A stretch of 64,000 nucleotides of DNA from Punctularia strigosozonata HHB-11173 SS5. Taxonomy: Eukaryota > Basidiomycota > Agaricomycetes > Corticiales > Punctulariaceae. The stretch lies in assembly GCF_000264995.1 (NCBI RefSeq), contig NW_006767438.1, positions 1,922,953-1,986,952 of the forward strand, written 5' to 3'. The translations under genes and the position numbers were made by a program. Shown piece by piece: positions 46,796 to 59,734 of this stretch. The notes beneath the pieces were generated by a model. That model had not been told where the DNA came from. It searched no databases and saw only the letters and a program-made list of their open reading frames with translations. Numbering within the stretch: position 1 is the first letter of the stretch; each line of letters opens with the position of its first letter.

Positions 46796-48468
46796 CCAAC
46801 GACCAGTCTGATAACAACCAGCGATATTCAACTTGTGGTGCCGTCAACGTGCGACATCGAACGTAGTTAACTCCTTCGGCTTCGCGATTTCTGATGGATG
46901 CAACGCGAAGGCATGGCGCGCAACCACGATCGAACATGAGGTGTTTTGGAGGTCAGGATGCTGTGACCGCGGCCGGGATGAAGTCGTGAGTGCAGATGCA
47001 ATCTCCCAACTTAGATGTCAAACAAGCTCGAGATGACGAGCACGATGCCGCAAAAGACGGATAGCCCGCACCTTTCGTGGACTAAGACCGAGCCCAACAG
47101 CGGACGCCCGCTAAATGGTATGCGGGTGGGTTACCGACCCCCGCCGATGATCAATTGCGATAGTGTCCAATTCGTCATCTTTGGGGGCCTTCCCACATGG
47201 AACGAAGGTGCTTGCTTTTCTCGGCTTCGTGGCGTCTGCAGGCATGGAGAACCTGACGGTTCCGCGAGAAGGTCAGCTTCGAAACTCTCATCGTTTGCGA
47301 GCCTGGAATGGCTTACTCAGGCCGGGTATGGGCCGACTCGCCGATTGGCACGACAATACACCTGTTCGCGCCAGGCGTTGTCCGCATCCTTGATCGCTAA
47401 CCGGTCGACCTTGACGTATCTTCATCAGTGCTAGAGGCTTGAGAAGAGGACTGCTTATATTCACACTCACGACCTGTCGAAAGCTTGACGTCAGGTCAGT
47501 CATCAAAGACGCATTCCAAGTCGACCGTGGGTCGATCATAGAAGATACGCCCTTCTCAATTATAGACATATCACCATGGTCTTGGCAGAAGACGCGCCCA
47601 TATGGGAGTATAGACCCGGAGCGCTGTGTCCACGGACGGAGCACGAGCCGCGAGCGCTCGTTCTGAGTTAACGCGGTACCCGGCAGTACATCCCCAGATA
47701 CTGTGAGAGGGGGCTAGCTATCTTCTTAGCCCCTGCGCCGAAGTTTCCAGATTGAGCGTATCGTCAAAGGGGGGGGGGGGGCGGGGGTTGTGCTATAGCC
47801 ACAAATCGGCCATCGCGTCGTTTCGCCGGCGGCACGCGAGGCCCAGAAGTCATTGTGCGAGGTGCGAGAACGATGAGACCGCAGGGCTGCGGTGGTAGAA
47901 GCCGACAAGCAGCCGTCCGGAGAGGACGTGAAATCCGAGCTTGATGGAACGCCAAGAGTTATCAGGAAAACGCTCACTCACAGGGTGACCACCAGGGCGA
48001 CGTATGGCACATCTGACAGACAATGTTGATCGACACTCAATGAAACCCGAGGGGGTAAATGGGAATGATTCGGGTCGCGTCGGAAAGCAAGGGAGAACAG
48101 GAAGAAACGCGTGTAAAGGGAGGTCACATGATCGGAACTCTCTCACCTTCCTCCCTTCGTCGGTTTGCCGATTGACGTGCTCTGCATTAGCCTAAGCAGC
48201 CCGCGTTCTGAGAATTGAATCAAGTCTCTTCCTCAATCGCTTGCGCCAGCCGATCTTTAACTCCTCAAGTTAGAGCGGGGTTAGAGGGGCAGCACACATG
48301 TCCTCTCTGCAGTTTTATACGCCCTACGGGCTCGACGCCATGCACCTGCCTCCGGTTCACGGTGTTGCAGTGATCCTTGGAACGCAGCCTCGTCCTCGGC
48401 TCGCGAATCCTAGGTCTTATCCGTGGTGTCCTTAGTTGAGACATCCGCCCCCACATTCTTTACCCGAC
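46796..48468. other. Intergenic, no gene seen; G13 tract
   Basis: This is 1.7 kb upstream of the DUF1275 gene. A run of 13 G lies at 47769-47781, followed by CGGGGG. No exon with a motif was found. Confidence 0.4.
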
Positions 48469-49789
48469 ATGGACAACCAAGTCCTCTTACCCCTACCTGC
48501 CACCTACCCCCGGTACACCGATCCGGAGGTACAGGAACGCAAATCTAGATTTGCTGACCTAAAGGAGTACCTCATGTCTGAGGTAAATCCTGAGCTTTGC
48601 TCGTATCCTCTCGCTGGCTTCACCTTCATGACCGGCTACATGTACGTCCATCGGCAGACTTCTTGACTTAAGCCCCGTTCTCATCGTGATAACAGAGATG
48701 CCGTCACCTTTTCCGCCGTCGGGCTCTGGTGCGGCTACCAGACGGGCAACTCCGCCCAGCTCGCCATCGCGATCGCCAGGCTCTTCCAGGTGCAGCCCGA
48801 TGGATCGTACGATTTGACATTCCATATGCACGATCGCCTCGCGCTCGCGTCCCTCATCACTTTCTGTCTCGGGGCCATCGTCGGCCGCATGGGCGACAAG
48901 CTCGGACCCAAGACTCGTCTCTGGCTCATGCTCGGCACGTTCATACAGGGCCTGATGACGATGGCCGCTGCCATTGCTATCTGGAAGAGCGGGCAGCCCA
49001 GCTTCGAAGGCGTCAACGGTGCTCCGGCTTGGACGAACCCCGCTGCCTTCGTCAGCGTCGGTTTCATGAGCGCGAGTTTTGGTCTACAAGGCATTATGGC
49101 AAAACGCCTCAACACGTCGTTCACGACTACCCGTGCGCTCTCCTTTACTCTGATGTAAGCATTCCAGCTGACACGGATTTCCTAGTGGTCCTTACGACAG
49201 CATGGTGCGAACTGGTCGCCGATCCTAAGCATCGGCGCACCGTATTCGTTAAGAAGATATCTGCGATCGTATCCCTCCTCATCGGCGTGTTCGTCGGGCG
49301 CTCGATCCTTCAAGTCACCGACGCCTCCGTGACCCTTGGCATCGGGTGTGGCGTAAGGTCAGTCATTGTTTCGTTGTTTTTCATCCCTGAAATCACTGTC
49401 AGCTGATGCCAGACCACAGGGTATTCTTCGCTCTGGTGTGGTTCTTCGCGCCCGCCAAGCGACTCCCATCCAAATTCACTCCCCGCAAGCGTCCGGACCC
49501 TCCTCCGGCGCTCAAGCCACTGACGCTCAACGCGTCTGCCGCCATCCAAACCGAGAAGATCCCGCCCGTGGTCGAGCAAACGCGCACGTCCTACATCCCG
49601 TTCCCGTCGGAAAAACCCGCGGTCTTCTTCGAGCCGCCCTACACCCCGCCGCAGTCGCCCCGCGACCGCCGCCCCAGCCGCCCGCGCAAGCGCACCCTCT
49701 CCAGGGTCATCGTAAACTGGTGGAACAACTGGTCCGGCCGCGGCACACGCTCGCGCCAGTCATCTTTCCGATCCCTGCGCAGGGACTAG
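48469..49789 (+). CDS. DUF1275 (YoaK-type) membrane protein (383 aa)
   Basis: This is a multi-pass membrane protein of unknown transport or signalling role. Exons: 48469-48641, 48696-49132, 49186-49357, 49420-49789 (1152 nt). Family signature: YPLAGFTFMTGY-IDAVTFSAVGLWCGYQTGNSAQLAIAI, later GLQGIMAKRLNTSFTTT-LVLTTAWCELVADP, KKISAIVSLLIGVFVGRSIL and VFFALVWFFAP. Six to seven membrane segments are expected. The donor at 49133 (GTGCGC) was chosen because only it restores SFTTT-LVLTT. The cytosolic tail of about 110 residues is Pro/Arg-rich and disordered, longer than in bacterial members. Confidence 0.9.
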
Positions 49790-50214
49790 CGCCCCGAGCT
49801 CGGACACTTCTTTCCTCGGCGCCTACATGAGCGAGCCTCCGCTGCGCCCTAAGGCGATACCGAAAATGTATAGGGACTTCTCTGTCGTCCACTTCCTTCT
49901 CTTGAACTCCGCATTCGTATTTATTTGTAGAACGGAACGCTCCCATGCTACGCAGCCTGCGTTCCAGGTCTCTCTGACCTCCATGGCAATAGCGTTGAGC
50001 TTCTTACCACACTCCTTTCTTGTACAATAGTAGCGGATGTACTGCATATCATGTACATTCTTGTACGACGCATTACCGCATTATACCGGGCTTTCGGATG
50101 ACTCTCAGCATGCGATTTGATCTCCTTATCACGAACCATTTCACGCCAGCCTGTTGATCGACATACAGCGACCGAAAGGACACCACACATAATACATTTT
50201 TATTCGGCGACGAA
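49790..50214. other. Intergenic, no gene seen
   Basis: This is the 3' flank of the DUF1275 gene and holds no supported exon. Confidence 0.4.
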
Positions 50215-50720
50215 GACGCACTCACACTGCGCCGGTCCAAGCCGGCGTATCCGCGAAAAGGACGCCCATGTCGGGAGGAGGATATCGATCACCTTGCGCA
50301 GCATCGGCCTTGTTCTCGACTTCCCTGACCTCTTAGATCTCCTCCGGCATGAGCTTTACCTCGACGGCGCCCAGGTTCTCTTGGAGGTACTGCAGGTCAA
50401 GACGTCAGCCATAGCTTCCTGCCGCCGTCTTGGGATAGATGACCACCAACCTGCACCTGCGTCGTCCCCGGAATGAGGATGACGTCCTCGCCTTACGCGA
50501 GGAGCCATGCGAGGGCGACTTGATCGGCGGTCGCGCCGTGTCGCTTGCCGATGTCCGCGATGTCGTCGACGAGGCGAAGAATGTTGGGGAAATTGTCGGC
50601 GGTATAGCGAGCGACCCTCCGTCGGAAGTCGCGTTCGCCAAAATCGTCGGGCGATTTCTGCGCACCATCACGTCTGCTGCAAGGGTCTCTTGCAGGTATG
50701 TAGACGTGCCAAAAGACGAC
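50215..50720 (-). pseudogene. Aldo/keto reductase relic, C-terminal part
   Basis: Minus-strand similarity reads RVARYTADNFPNILRLVDDI, then GKRHGATADQVALAWLLAQG, DVILIPGTT and YLQENLGAVEVKLMPEEI, the usual AKR13-type C-terminal order. A stop follows PEEI and a frameshift separates the GTT and YLQEN blocks. The catalytic Tyr/Lys region is absent. A matching N-terminal relic lies 5 kb upstream on the same strand at 55690-55935. Confidence 0.8.
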
Positions 50721-51169
50721 TTGGTTGATGCACGTTGGCTCCATCATCTGCATATTCAGATGGCCCCATGTACGAGACCGACATCCGAGGAGCGGTAGTT
50801 CCGCAACAGATTGCGCGCTATATTATTTGAAGGAGTACTCCAAGTATAAATGGCAGCTACGTAAAACCTATCTCACGGGCGCTGAACGGTGTATAATGAC
50901 CCAAGATCCGGTTATCGCTCCCTAGGACCGAGCTTGAGCGGTCATCTGAGCTGCTGATTGGTGCCTATACTTACCTTGATATACTAGATGTACCGGCTTC
51001 AATACCTCAATCCGCATGCTCAGGCCGGAAGAACAGGTAAAGTGTCCATGCGAGTGATCATGTGATAGGACATAACAAGACATAATCTGATCTCATCGTG
51101 TTATGATTATCCCCCGAAGATGGGCAAGAGAACAACGCTTTGATCTTCCAGGGTTTGTTCAGGGCCGGG
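50721..51169. other. Intergenic, no gene seen
   Basis: No supported exon. Confidence 0.35.
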
Positions 51170-52060
51170 GGCATCACGCGCTCTCTGTTTCCGGCGTGAG
51201 CGTTTGACATATTCTGGAGCTGGAAGTAACTTTAATTTTGGCTAGATTTGGGTTGAAGGCAATAGCTTCTCTGAGATCGCTCTCTCTACACCGCTCCGCA
51301 CTTCGAGTGCGTACGAAGAGGCCATTGTCCGTGCACGTGTAAGTGACTATGGAGAGCTTGACGTTGGAGACGGTCTCGTAAGACACCCTTCCCTGAATCG
51401 CGGCCATCTTGAGCTCGAGGGCGGGCGGCTGCCGCGAGCCCTCGCCAGCGGAGAACGTGCCTAATCGAAGGAACAGTACGACGAATCGTCTACGGAGAGA
51501 GGAGAGAAGGACGTACCGGCACCCCAAAGCGGGCCACCGTGGGCCTTGCTTAGGTTGGTGAGCTGCGCGAAGGCGTGCTTGTAACTGCACGGGACGTAGA
51601 CCATGCCGTGTGGTGCGCGATACTCGACATGGCCGCTGAACAAACGGCATCAGCATAGGCATCCTTCGTCGACATAAAGGACGACGAAGGTAGGCAATTG
51701 CCAATAGCGGTCCACTCCTGTCGCCCTTCACCCATTTCCGGAGGTGGAGACAACCACGCCCGCAAAACTAGACGGGGAAGTTGCCGTACTGGGTTGAAAC
51801 ACCGATAAGACCCGAGTACAGCTCGAATAAAAGACGGTATCAATGCATGGGGCAGCTCGGGGGCGTCATGCAAGGGTCTCAAGATTATTCGGATTTTTTA
51901 TGAGGCGCGAGCGCATATCTGTCGCACTTCCGGGGAAGTATGTAGCGGGAACTTCTTCCCGGATTACATGTGCGACATGTTCGAAAGGGACCTCCTCCCG
52001 TGAACTGCGCGGGAAAGTTGCTATATTGAGCCGCATTTCCGTATAAGAACGAGTGACAGC
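51170..52060 (-). pseudogene. Remnant 1 of an unrecognised gene (FSAGEG family)
   Basis: Minus-strand blocks read NAAQYSNFPAQF (about 52030), TQYGNFPV then a stop (51780), HVEYRAPHGMVYVPCSYKH (51610) running into FAQLTNLSKAHGGPLWGA, and TFSAGEGSRQPPALELKMAA (51440). The last two blocks also occur in remnant 2 at 62.6-63.3 kb with the intron between them conserved. Stops and frame changes suggest decay. I do not recognise the protein. Confidence 0.5.
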
Positions 52061-52511
52061 TGTAGAGGTCCCTCGGGCCCAGAAGGAGATAGGTAACTTG
52101 GGATGCGGATATTGCTTTGACGGCAGAAGATTGTGTCCCGCGTGGGTTTGCCGCTGAAGTATACTAGCGTGGCTTCGGGGGGATTATTAATAGACAAATC
52201 GGACTAGGACGTGCTGGTCATGGAAGCCCGCGATGCATATAAGGCAAGCGCTTGGCTGTCCAAAGTGGAAAAGTTGGCACCAAGAAGAGGGGTCTGGATT
52301 CGCGTGTACATATTGATCGAGTGTAAAACCGTTCCATCGGAAAGATCAAAAGCTTAAATATGGGCACATGATCTTATAGCTAACGTCGAGAGGTGATGGT
52401 GGCGCTTACCAGCATGGATTGTGCGAGCATGGATATGATATCAAGGCGGTGTTACTGATATAAAGTAAGTTGGGTCAGCTGATGGCTCTTTAACCGAGAT
52501 CCAACCCTCCT

Positions 52512-54516
52512 ATGTCTCTCCTGAAAGTGCTTAATGCAACGCAAGCTGTCGCTGTCGCAGATGTGGCATTCCGTTTTAACGTCAAGCACGTAGCGCCACT
52601 TCTTCTGTTGGAAAGCTTTGCATTTGGTTCGACTTTCCATTATACACTCGATCGAGCGCAACTGAGCCTGCGCTGCAGGTGTAGCATGTACAGTGCTTCT
52701 CTTGTGGATATACTGGGCTCTGTGAGTAGATTATCGAGTGTCTCGATGATACTGAGCTGATTTTCTTCACATATCCGTGTCTCTACGTCACAGATTCGTA
52801 AAAACGAAACATGCTCCCACGAAGATCAAGATGTTAGCTCTTCCTGCAATGTATCTCATCCTCGCCATACATTGGTCTATGCTGTTGCATAATTTCTGCA
52901 GTATTTTCAACGGAACGTGAGGTTGACATTGCTGTGGATACCACTCATAATTTTACCTTGGAATAGAGCAATGAATCTGCCCTTTTCCGACCTTTACATT
53001 GAGGCGTACAACTCAGCTTTAAATGACGGAGGCTCGTGGGTAGCAATAGACAGCCTTAATAAACAAGGGACTGTTTTGTTATACTTACTACCATTCGTGG
53101 CCGAAACAGCCTTCTTTGGTGAGTTACTATGGATTAGTTGACCGTGAGACGTTCTCATGATTGCATAGGGTCACTAACAGCGCTTTTCACGGTTCTATGC
53201 TATGTGGCCTCGAAGTAGGTCACAAAAGACTCCTATATTCATCCGTAATTGAAGTAATTCTGCTCACGAAGACAGCGCAGAGATCAGCCAGACGCCGCAT
53301 TGAATAAGTTCATTGTGCGCGCAGTGATATGTGTGATGTTCCTATTTTCCCTGGTGCACTGGTGCATCGACCTCCTTGCATATATTGTTGCCACTGGCAC
53401 GGTCTACAAAGAGTTCCCCTTCAACACAATATTGGTGAACCAAAGTTACATCCGCAATGCCCTGATCTATGTCACAGTGTGTTCATCGCAGCGGGAATAG
53501 TCGTGTCTTGTCATTCACGCTGCATTTAGATCTTGCTCAGCGACGGGGTCGTACTGTGGCGCATGTGTGTGCTGTGGGAAATGCGTCCCATTCTCTTATG
53601 GATCTCGGGAGCAGCACTGGCAGCTACCACTGGTGCGTACTCACGCTGTACGCTTACCTTCTTCACTTTGACGCATTCCTCCGGTTGTTAGGATTTTCTA
53701 TAGCCAATACCGTGGCTCTAGCCCAGGACCACTGGGTAAATAGAATATCAAGCGTGGAGGTATCCCTGCCGACGTTCAATGCATCCGTTTTTGGATTATT
53801 GGCAATGGTGGTATCCCTTATGTCCAATGGTTTTTCGACCATCGCGATTGCTTATAAAGCGTGGTGAGATGAACAGAAAACCGGTGTTATCACCAGCCTT
53901 TGTTGAGCTACACATACATACAGGCAGCATCGCAAGCTTCTCAAGGCGCAGCTACAGAGTAACTCCTGCAGAACATTAGTTGAGAAGATCATGAGCATTC
54001 TTATGGAATCTGGGGCAGTTTATTGCTGCATATGGGTAAGCACATACTTCAATAAAAATGGCCCTATTTAATCGCCTCGGTTGTCTCGCAGATACTCTGG
54101 ATTATTGCCAGCTACTTTCCGGTCGGAGCTGCCGGCACTCAAATCAAACTCCCTGGGAGTCGGGTGCTCATCGAGCAGCCGGTCCTCGAAGATTATCTTA
54201 ACGTCATCATGGCCCAGCTTACGGTAATGTCTTATTCCTGCTCCGGTGACGTTATTTGCATGTGAGGCTGAGTACGCTTCCATGCCAGTCTATCTACCCG
54301 CTACTGGTCCTCCTCCTCGTGGCCTTCGAGCGTACACACTGCGATCGCGGGTTTTCGCTCAACGAGTATGTCACCGACGAGCTCAGATTCTCTCCGCCAG
54401 TCATCCTTGATCTTGTTCATGGCGGTGACCACGAAGAGATCTTTCAAGCAGCATGCCCAGACTCTGCTAGTAACTTGGGACCAAACACCGATGCAAAGGC
54501 GTCAGACTCAGTTTGA
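52512..54516 (+). CDS. Multi-pass membrane protein, family copy 6 (476 aa)
   Basis: Exons: 52512-52626, 52679-52721, 52794-52916, 52967-53118, 53169-53214, 53272-53476, 53530-53632, 53692-53863, 53924-54035, 54092-54223, 54289-54516 (1431 nt). Landmarks: LESFAFG, IHWSMLLH, ETAFFG, VHWCIDLL, SDGVVLWRMCVLW, IAYKAW, ESGAVYCCIW, IYPLLVLLLVAFERTHCDRG. All introns have GT donors. Exon 4 is the longest of the family (152 nt), adding a polar loop between the two repeated modules. Its closest relatives here are copies 7 and 8 (shared MSL..LNATQ start, LWRMCVLWEMR, and QHRKxL..QLQ.. in exon 9). Confidence 0.88.
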
Positions 54517-55689
54517 TTGTCACGTTGGCGTGTCTGTACTCGCTGCCTCCCTTTGACATGACATGTACGTAGGACTTTGTTACTCGAGATATCGGTGGAC
54601 TGTCTTCATGCACGCGTATATACTGGACAGCAATGGGTGTACATCTTACACTTGGGTCTCAGCGAACGTTCCACGCAACTTCATTGAGCGAGTCGTTTTG
54701 TGAACCTACGTCTCGTAGCAGCGGCCGATCGACTCCGAGCACAGGTTCGCGGAAGAAAACCAGTCTGTCCATCACGATTACAGCTTAGCTGCAGCAGAGG
54801 TCGGCGTACGAGCTTGACCAGCTCCGGCGATTCTCCTCGAACCTCCGTCCGATACGCGTCGTTGTGCTCGTCGACCTAGGAGACATCGACGAGCTCCTGG
54901 CGCCATGGCGGCGGTGGTTGCACTCCTGCGAGAGCGCGGGCGGTGACGGATCGCGTACGGCAACGAACATTCGCACCATCGCTCGTGTACGGTATTCAGT
55001 TGGAGTTTTCGTCGTGTCGTGCGATACAGCGCACTCGGGACGTCCACCCGAGACAGCGACAGGAATGGTCGACCTTTTCCAGCTTTGCAGTTCAAAATGT
55101 TCGGAGCAGTGAAGGGTCGACAAGGGCGCGACGTTCCGAGTCGGAACGACAAGCCAACGAGGAGCGCGCGTCCATTGCGTGAGCGACTGTCTTCCACGCT
55201 CTCTAGAGTCTGTCTAGGGAAAAAAGAGCGCGCGCACGTTCGCGTCGGAAAGCGACACGCCCAAGAATGGGCGACGCATACTGCCTGCGCATGCGGCGAT
55301 CATAAGCAGAATTGCCGTATCCATCGCGGAACGAACACGGGAACGTCGCTCACCTGTTTATCCCAGACACACCAAACACCGTCAGTAGACATTTCCTCTC
55401 ATCAAAACGATAAAACCGACGTCGCCTTCGCGTAACAACCCATGTCGAGCGTGGCGGATCGTGGTACACCCTGTAGCCAGCCCTACTCCTTGCGGATGCG
55501 GACTGCACTGCTCGGGTCGGAGAATCGCGCGATGGTCGACAAGCGTCGCAGCTTCTGGATTCAGGATCAATGAAGGAAGATATGGTGAATCGCTCATAGG
55601 GCGAAATCCCGAGAGACGGTGGGAACGCGTGGGTATGTGTGAACTGCTTCGGGAGATGGGCGATCTTCGTTTCGGCCTCGAGGGCGCGG
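54517..55689. other. Stretch without a supported gene
   Basis: Open frames on both strands (for example 55461-55877 plus) are long because of GC richness. None shows a motif, apart from the minus-strand AKR relic that follows. Confidence 0.35.
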
Positions 55690-55935
55690 GGAGAAGAGCG
55701 AGAAGACGAGGAGGACGCGAGCGCACCACATCGCGCCCAGATATCCGCGGTATCCCAGAACGTGCAACCACTTTCGTAAAGCGCGTCGAGAAACTGTGCT
55801 GGGAGATCAGATGGGGAATAGTAACAAGAGCACCTCGCACCTTCAAACGCTCCTCGTCGGCTTACGAGGTGCCATAGGCAATGTTTCCGATGCCCGTAGT
55901 CCCGTAGCCTATCGCTGAAACAACTTCTCCGGAAA
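55690..55935 (-). pseudogene. Aldo/keto reductase relic, N-terminal part
   Basis: The minus frames read SAIGYGTTGIGNIAYGTS, a stop, ADEERLK, and after a frameshift FLDALYESGCTFWDTADIWA. This is the AKR order: substrate-loop GxGxxG region, then SDEER and GCTFWDTAD with the catalytic Asp. The catalytic Tyr segment is not found. Together with 50215-50720 it looks like one gene separated by about 5 kb. Confidence 0.75.
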
Positions 55936-58635
55936 TCTTGCGAGACGGGAATGGCTTGGGGGAAGTCATAGTTCGGGAGATCTTGCGATCGAGGTGGTAT
56001 GTCGGAGATACATGATGGGCTGTCCTTTATGCTTTACTATCAAGCCCAGTCATGAGCTATCGGTACCGACGGTCGGGAGGTAAGGCAAGCGAAGAAGGTA
56101 ACAAATCTGTAAGCATAACTCTCGGGGAAAATAATACAGTACCTCGCGATGTGTCGAGGGTGCGGGAGGTGCCATGATTTTGGTTTTGCTGGACGTATTG
56201 ATGACATTTATCTGTGGTGATATTCAAGCCAAGGTCTATTCCGGGCATGCTGAAGTTTCCATGAACACAAAGAGCGACGGCAAAGCGACGAACGCGATGG
56301 CTCACACGCCCACGTCCGGTCGCATGTCTCTTGCAAGAGCCCGGGAAGGTACAGGCTTGAGGGCATTTCTTCAACAGCCAGATAACAGCGGAGCGACGAA
56401 ACGATAGGTGGAAGTTGCAGCCTTCCCGATTCTATTGACGACGTACAAGCTCTCGTGGCAAACAGAGGCGAAGTAGCTGAAGCGGTGCTCCTCACTTTCC
56501 TCTTCTACCGACTTTCCCTCATCCGTGGACGCCGAAGACATACTGCTTGCCTTCGACAATCGATCGACAGTCAGGATCACCGGGATGACGGAAATTCTTC
56601 GCTGAGGGTGTATCTGTATCGCGGCCTCGATTTGCCAGTCTGCTAGTCGTCGACACCATGGAGAGCACACCGCCCGGTACACCAAGTGATTCTTGCAGAG
56701 TAGAGGATTATTCCGGGTACGTACCGGTGAACTAACATTCTTGTCCGACATAACATCTCATGGCATTGTTTCTGATCGTGCCGAACAGAGCGAATCGCAT
56801 CCCGACGGCGCCGCCAACATCGGTGGACGCTCGCTCCCAAAGGATCCGGCGTCACTACCCACGATAATGCATTGACTCCTCGGGAGATCCGTTGGTGGTG
56901 CAGCCCTGACATTGACCTTGAGCTGGTTCATATGGACTTGCGGTGTGTTTCCGTGCGCTCTTGCTCGCCCCGCTATCGTAGTCGCTGAACTTCGTTGATT
57001 CTCGCTTGGACAGATAAACCGCATCACGATCTTCAACTATTCTATCTCTAATGACCAAGACTCTTGATGTTCCTCCTCTGAAGGCTGCCACCCGGCTGGT
57101 GTGCCTCGGACCCAAGAGACCTCTTTGGCGGACTACGCCGAGCTGTCATCACTTTCGTGAACGGAAAGTGCGACCGGCCGTCTCATCAAAGCCTTCTGGG
57201 ACGATATCCTCACGTTGGAATAGATAGCTTATATCGGTGAGTATGGTACATATATTCCTCATTCGGGGTTACGAAGATTCATACCTTCACCCTGGGTAAG
57301 GCGTGTGCTGTTCGTGTTGATCATGCACCACTTCACCCCGAGGTTCCGTGCAGAGCTCGAATAGCCTCGCAAGCGAACGAGGTGCCATAATCGGTGGGTG
57401 GTATCTCAGCTATGCCTGCGGTCCACCTGATGGGGACTCTAGGATCCGAGAAATGAGCTGAAGATCTGGTTTACAAAAATGGTGCCTGAACCACGATACT
57501 GAGAGAACATGGTACGTCTCCTCGTATTCGGTGAGCACTGAGGTTTGACCATCGACTCTCCAGAAATGATGAGACGCTGGTGACACGTCGTTTATCGCGC
57601 GGTTGTAGAAAGAAGTGTAGAATTATGTTCGTTCATTGAAAAAGACAAAGTCCCCAAATTGAAACCGAATCGCGCGGCAATGGCGGTCGGAAAGCTTACC
57701 CCAACAAACATCGGATCGGTTACGAGGTGGGATCTACTATGTCAGATTTTGTAACGCCCGCTTCCCCTCATCCTGTCAGCTCTCAGATTCGAAGGCAGAA
57801 TCGTCGCAGGGAGATGGACAGAAGCGAAGCCTTGTTCGTCCTCGCTGCTGTAGAGGACGTTCGCGGATCTTGTGATGTAGACAAATATTTACCGTACGTG
57901 TGGCAGACATGTGAGTACCGCCAGCCTTTGAATGTGCAATCCTGACGAGCTATCTCAGAACCGAGGGAGATACGTCGTGGTGATTATCCCTGGTGCCGCT
58001 TTGTATCATTCCGTTGTAATCACAGCCCAGGTTCAATATCAGGAGCGCCGATGTTACATCTCGTTTTAGCGTGTGAGGATGGAATCATCATGTGCCCAAT
58101 TTGACTCTAGGGAGGAATGTGGTATCCTTCGCAATTTCGTCCTTGACGCGCGATTGGTCTATTGCTTGGTTTGGAGCGTTCTTGCGCATGCTTGAAGAAC
58201 GCAGCTTTACAGCCATCCATGCCGCCGATGTTGATGAGTGCCTTCGCTAACTTTGGCATTATGTTTCATCTTTCTGGATTTCAGGGCTCGGGCTCGGACA
58301 TCACAAGATGAAGCTGTCACTCGGGGAAGCTTTCTACCACACTCCCGTTATGGTATGCTCTCTGTACGACATGCTACACCAGAGGGTGTCCCCATCGATG
58401 CACTGGCAATAGGATGAGTGAACGTGCCCTTGACTACCAGTCATACCGAGCAATTTCTCACCACCGACTCATGAATCATCATGAAACCTAATTAGGACGC
58501 TCTTGTTCTATTCACTATCGCACGGCCCTCCGTAATACCATGATCCGAAGAGAAGGGCTATACATGTAACTCCTAGATAGGTGTAGCGGTGCGTGCTCTT
58601 GTTGGGATATGGCGTTGGCGAACTCGTACTGATAT
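55936..58635. other. Long stretch without a supported gene
   Basis: Several short open frames occur on both strands (for example 56371-56751 minus, 57727-57945 plus). No domain motif or splice-consistent model was found. Confidence 0.35.
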
Positions 58636-58938
58636 GAACGTAGTCATGGCCCAGCTTACGGTGTGATCCTGCTCCTGCCGTGGTATCGCCATCCGCATGT
58701 GGAACTAAGTACATCACTATCCCAGTCTATCTACCCGTTACTGGTCCTGCTTCTTGTGGCCCTCGAGCGTACACACTGCGATCGTGCCTTTTCGTTCAAC
58801 GAGCCTGTCACCGAAGAGCTCGTATTCTCCTCGCCTGCCATCATGAATATTGTTCGCCGCGGCAACAATGAAAAGGCGTCACGCAAACATGAACTTCTAT
58901 CCAAGAGCACGGTTGTAGTAGGTTTATTCCGTACATAG
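58636..58938 (+). pseudogene. Membrane family copy 7: 3' fragment (end of exon 10 and exon 11)
   Basis: NVVMAQLT-like text (VVMAQLT before GTGTGA at 58661) is followed by an intron ending CCCAG at 58723. Exon 11 then reads SIYPLLVLLLVALERTHCDRA and FNEPVTEELVFSSPAIMNIV. It is nearly the same as copy 6 over this part. Upstream, only weak similarity to exon 10 remains and exons 1-9 are absent. Confidence 0.8.
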
Positions 58939-59734
58939 TGCTTTGCGTCGTCATATGCACGCTTATATATGTATTAACAGTGTCACAAATTACGATTCAA
59001 CAACCAATGAATGGCACGCTTTTCGAGCGCTGCGTAAAGTCTGTTCTAGTATTAGCAAGAATTATTGATGTATGCGCAGTGGAGAAGGTTTTACGCTACT
59101 TCCACCGAGAAAAACGAACTTGCGATGAACTGCAGTATGAGGCAAGTTACGTACCGCAGACTACAATTGATGGTCCGCTTCTACTTTGAGCATGCACAGC
59201 ACGATTAGAATCCGCAATCGTAGTATCTCAGTCATCGTCTTTGCTTATCAGGCTCAATGTGGCCAATGCAAGTGTCCTGTCCTTTGACTATTGACTATAG
59301 AGATTAAGAGACGCATGGGCAAGGCATATCATCTCGGGGGTATTGTTGCAATCATACACGTAAAGCACGCACACCTCGGGAGTAGCAAATGGCGCTCAGG
59401 ATGACTTTCGGCCAACGTTCCGGAACTTGCACCCTCGAATCACGTCGTGTTTCATATCAGTATCTATCGGAACAGGCCTAGTCCGGAGAAAGCGCACAGT
59501 GTGTGAGTCAGATGATAATGTACTCTGCATCGCCGCTGGAGACTTTGTTGATTCAGCTCATCGTATGGAAGACATGTCACCCTCGGAGTCGTGTCTACCA
59601 CTCCTGGAAGGATGTTCTAGGCATCAACGTGTTATGATGTCATACGATTCATCGCATTGTGAGTCCCACTTTCCCTTTTATACGGACGCAGGCAAGCCCA
59701 TCATTAAGGGGTTTGTCGCCATTCGCATCCTGTC
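58939..59734. other. Upstream region of membrane copy 8, no exon seen
   Basis: TTTTATAC at 59676-59683 could serve as a TATA-like element 50-60 bp before the ATG. Nothing else is supported. Confidence 0.35.

Noticed and set aside
55461-55877. Plus-strand open frame of 138 codons
   Set aside because: It overlaps the aldo/keto reductase relic on the minus strand, and its Arg-rich composition looks like a shadow frame.
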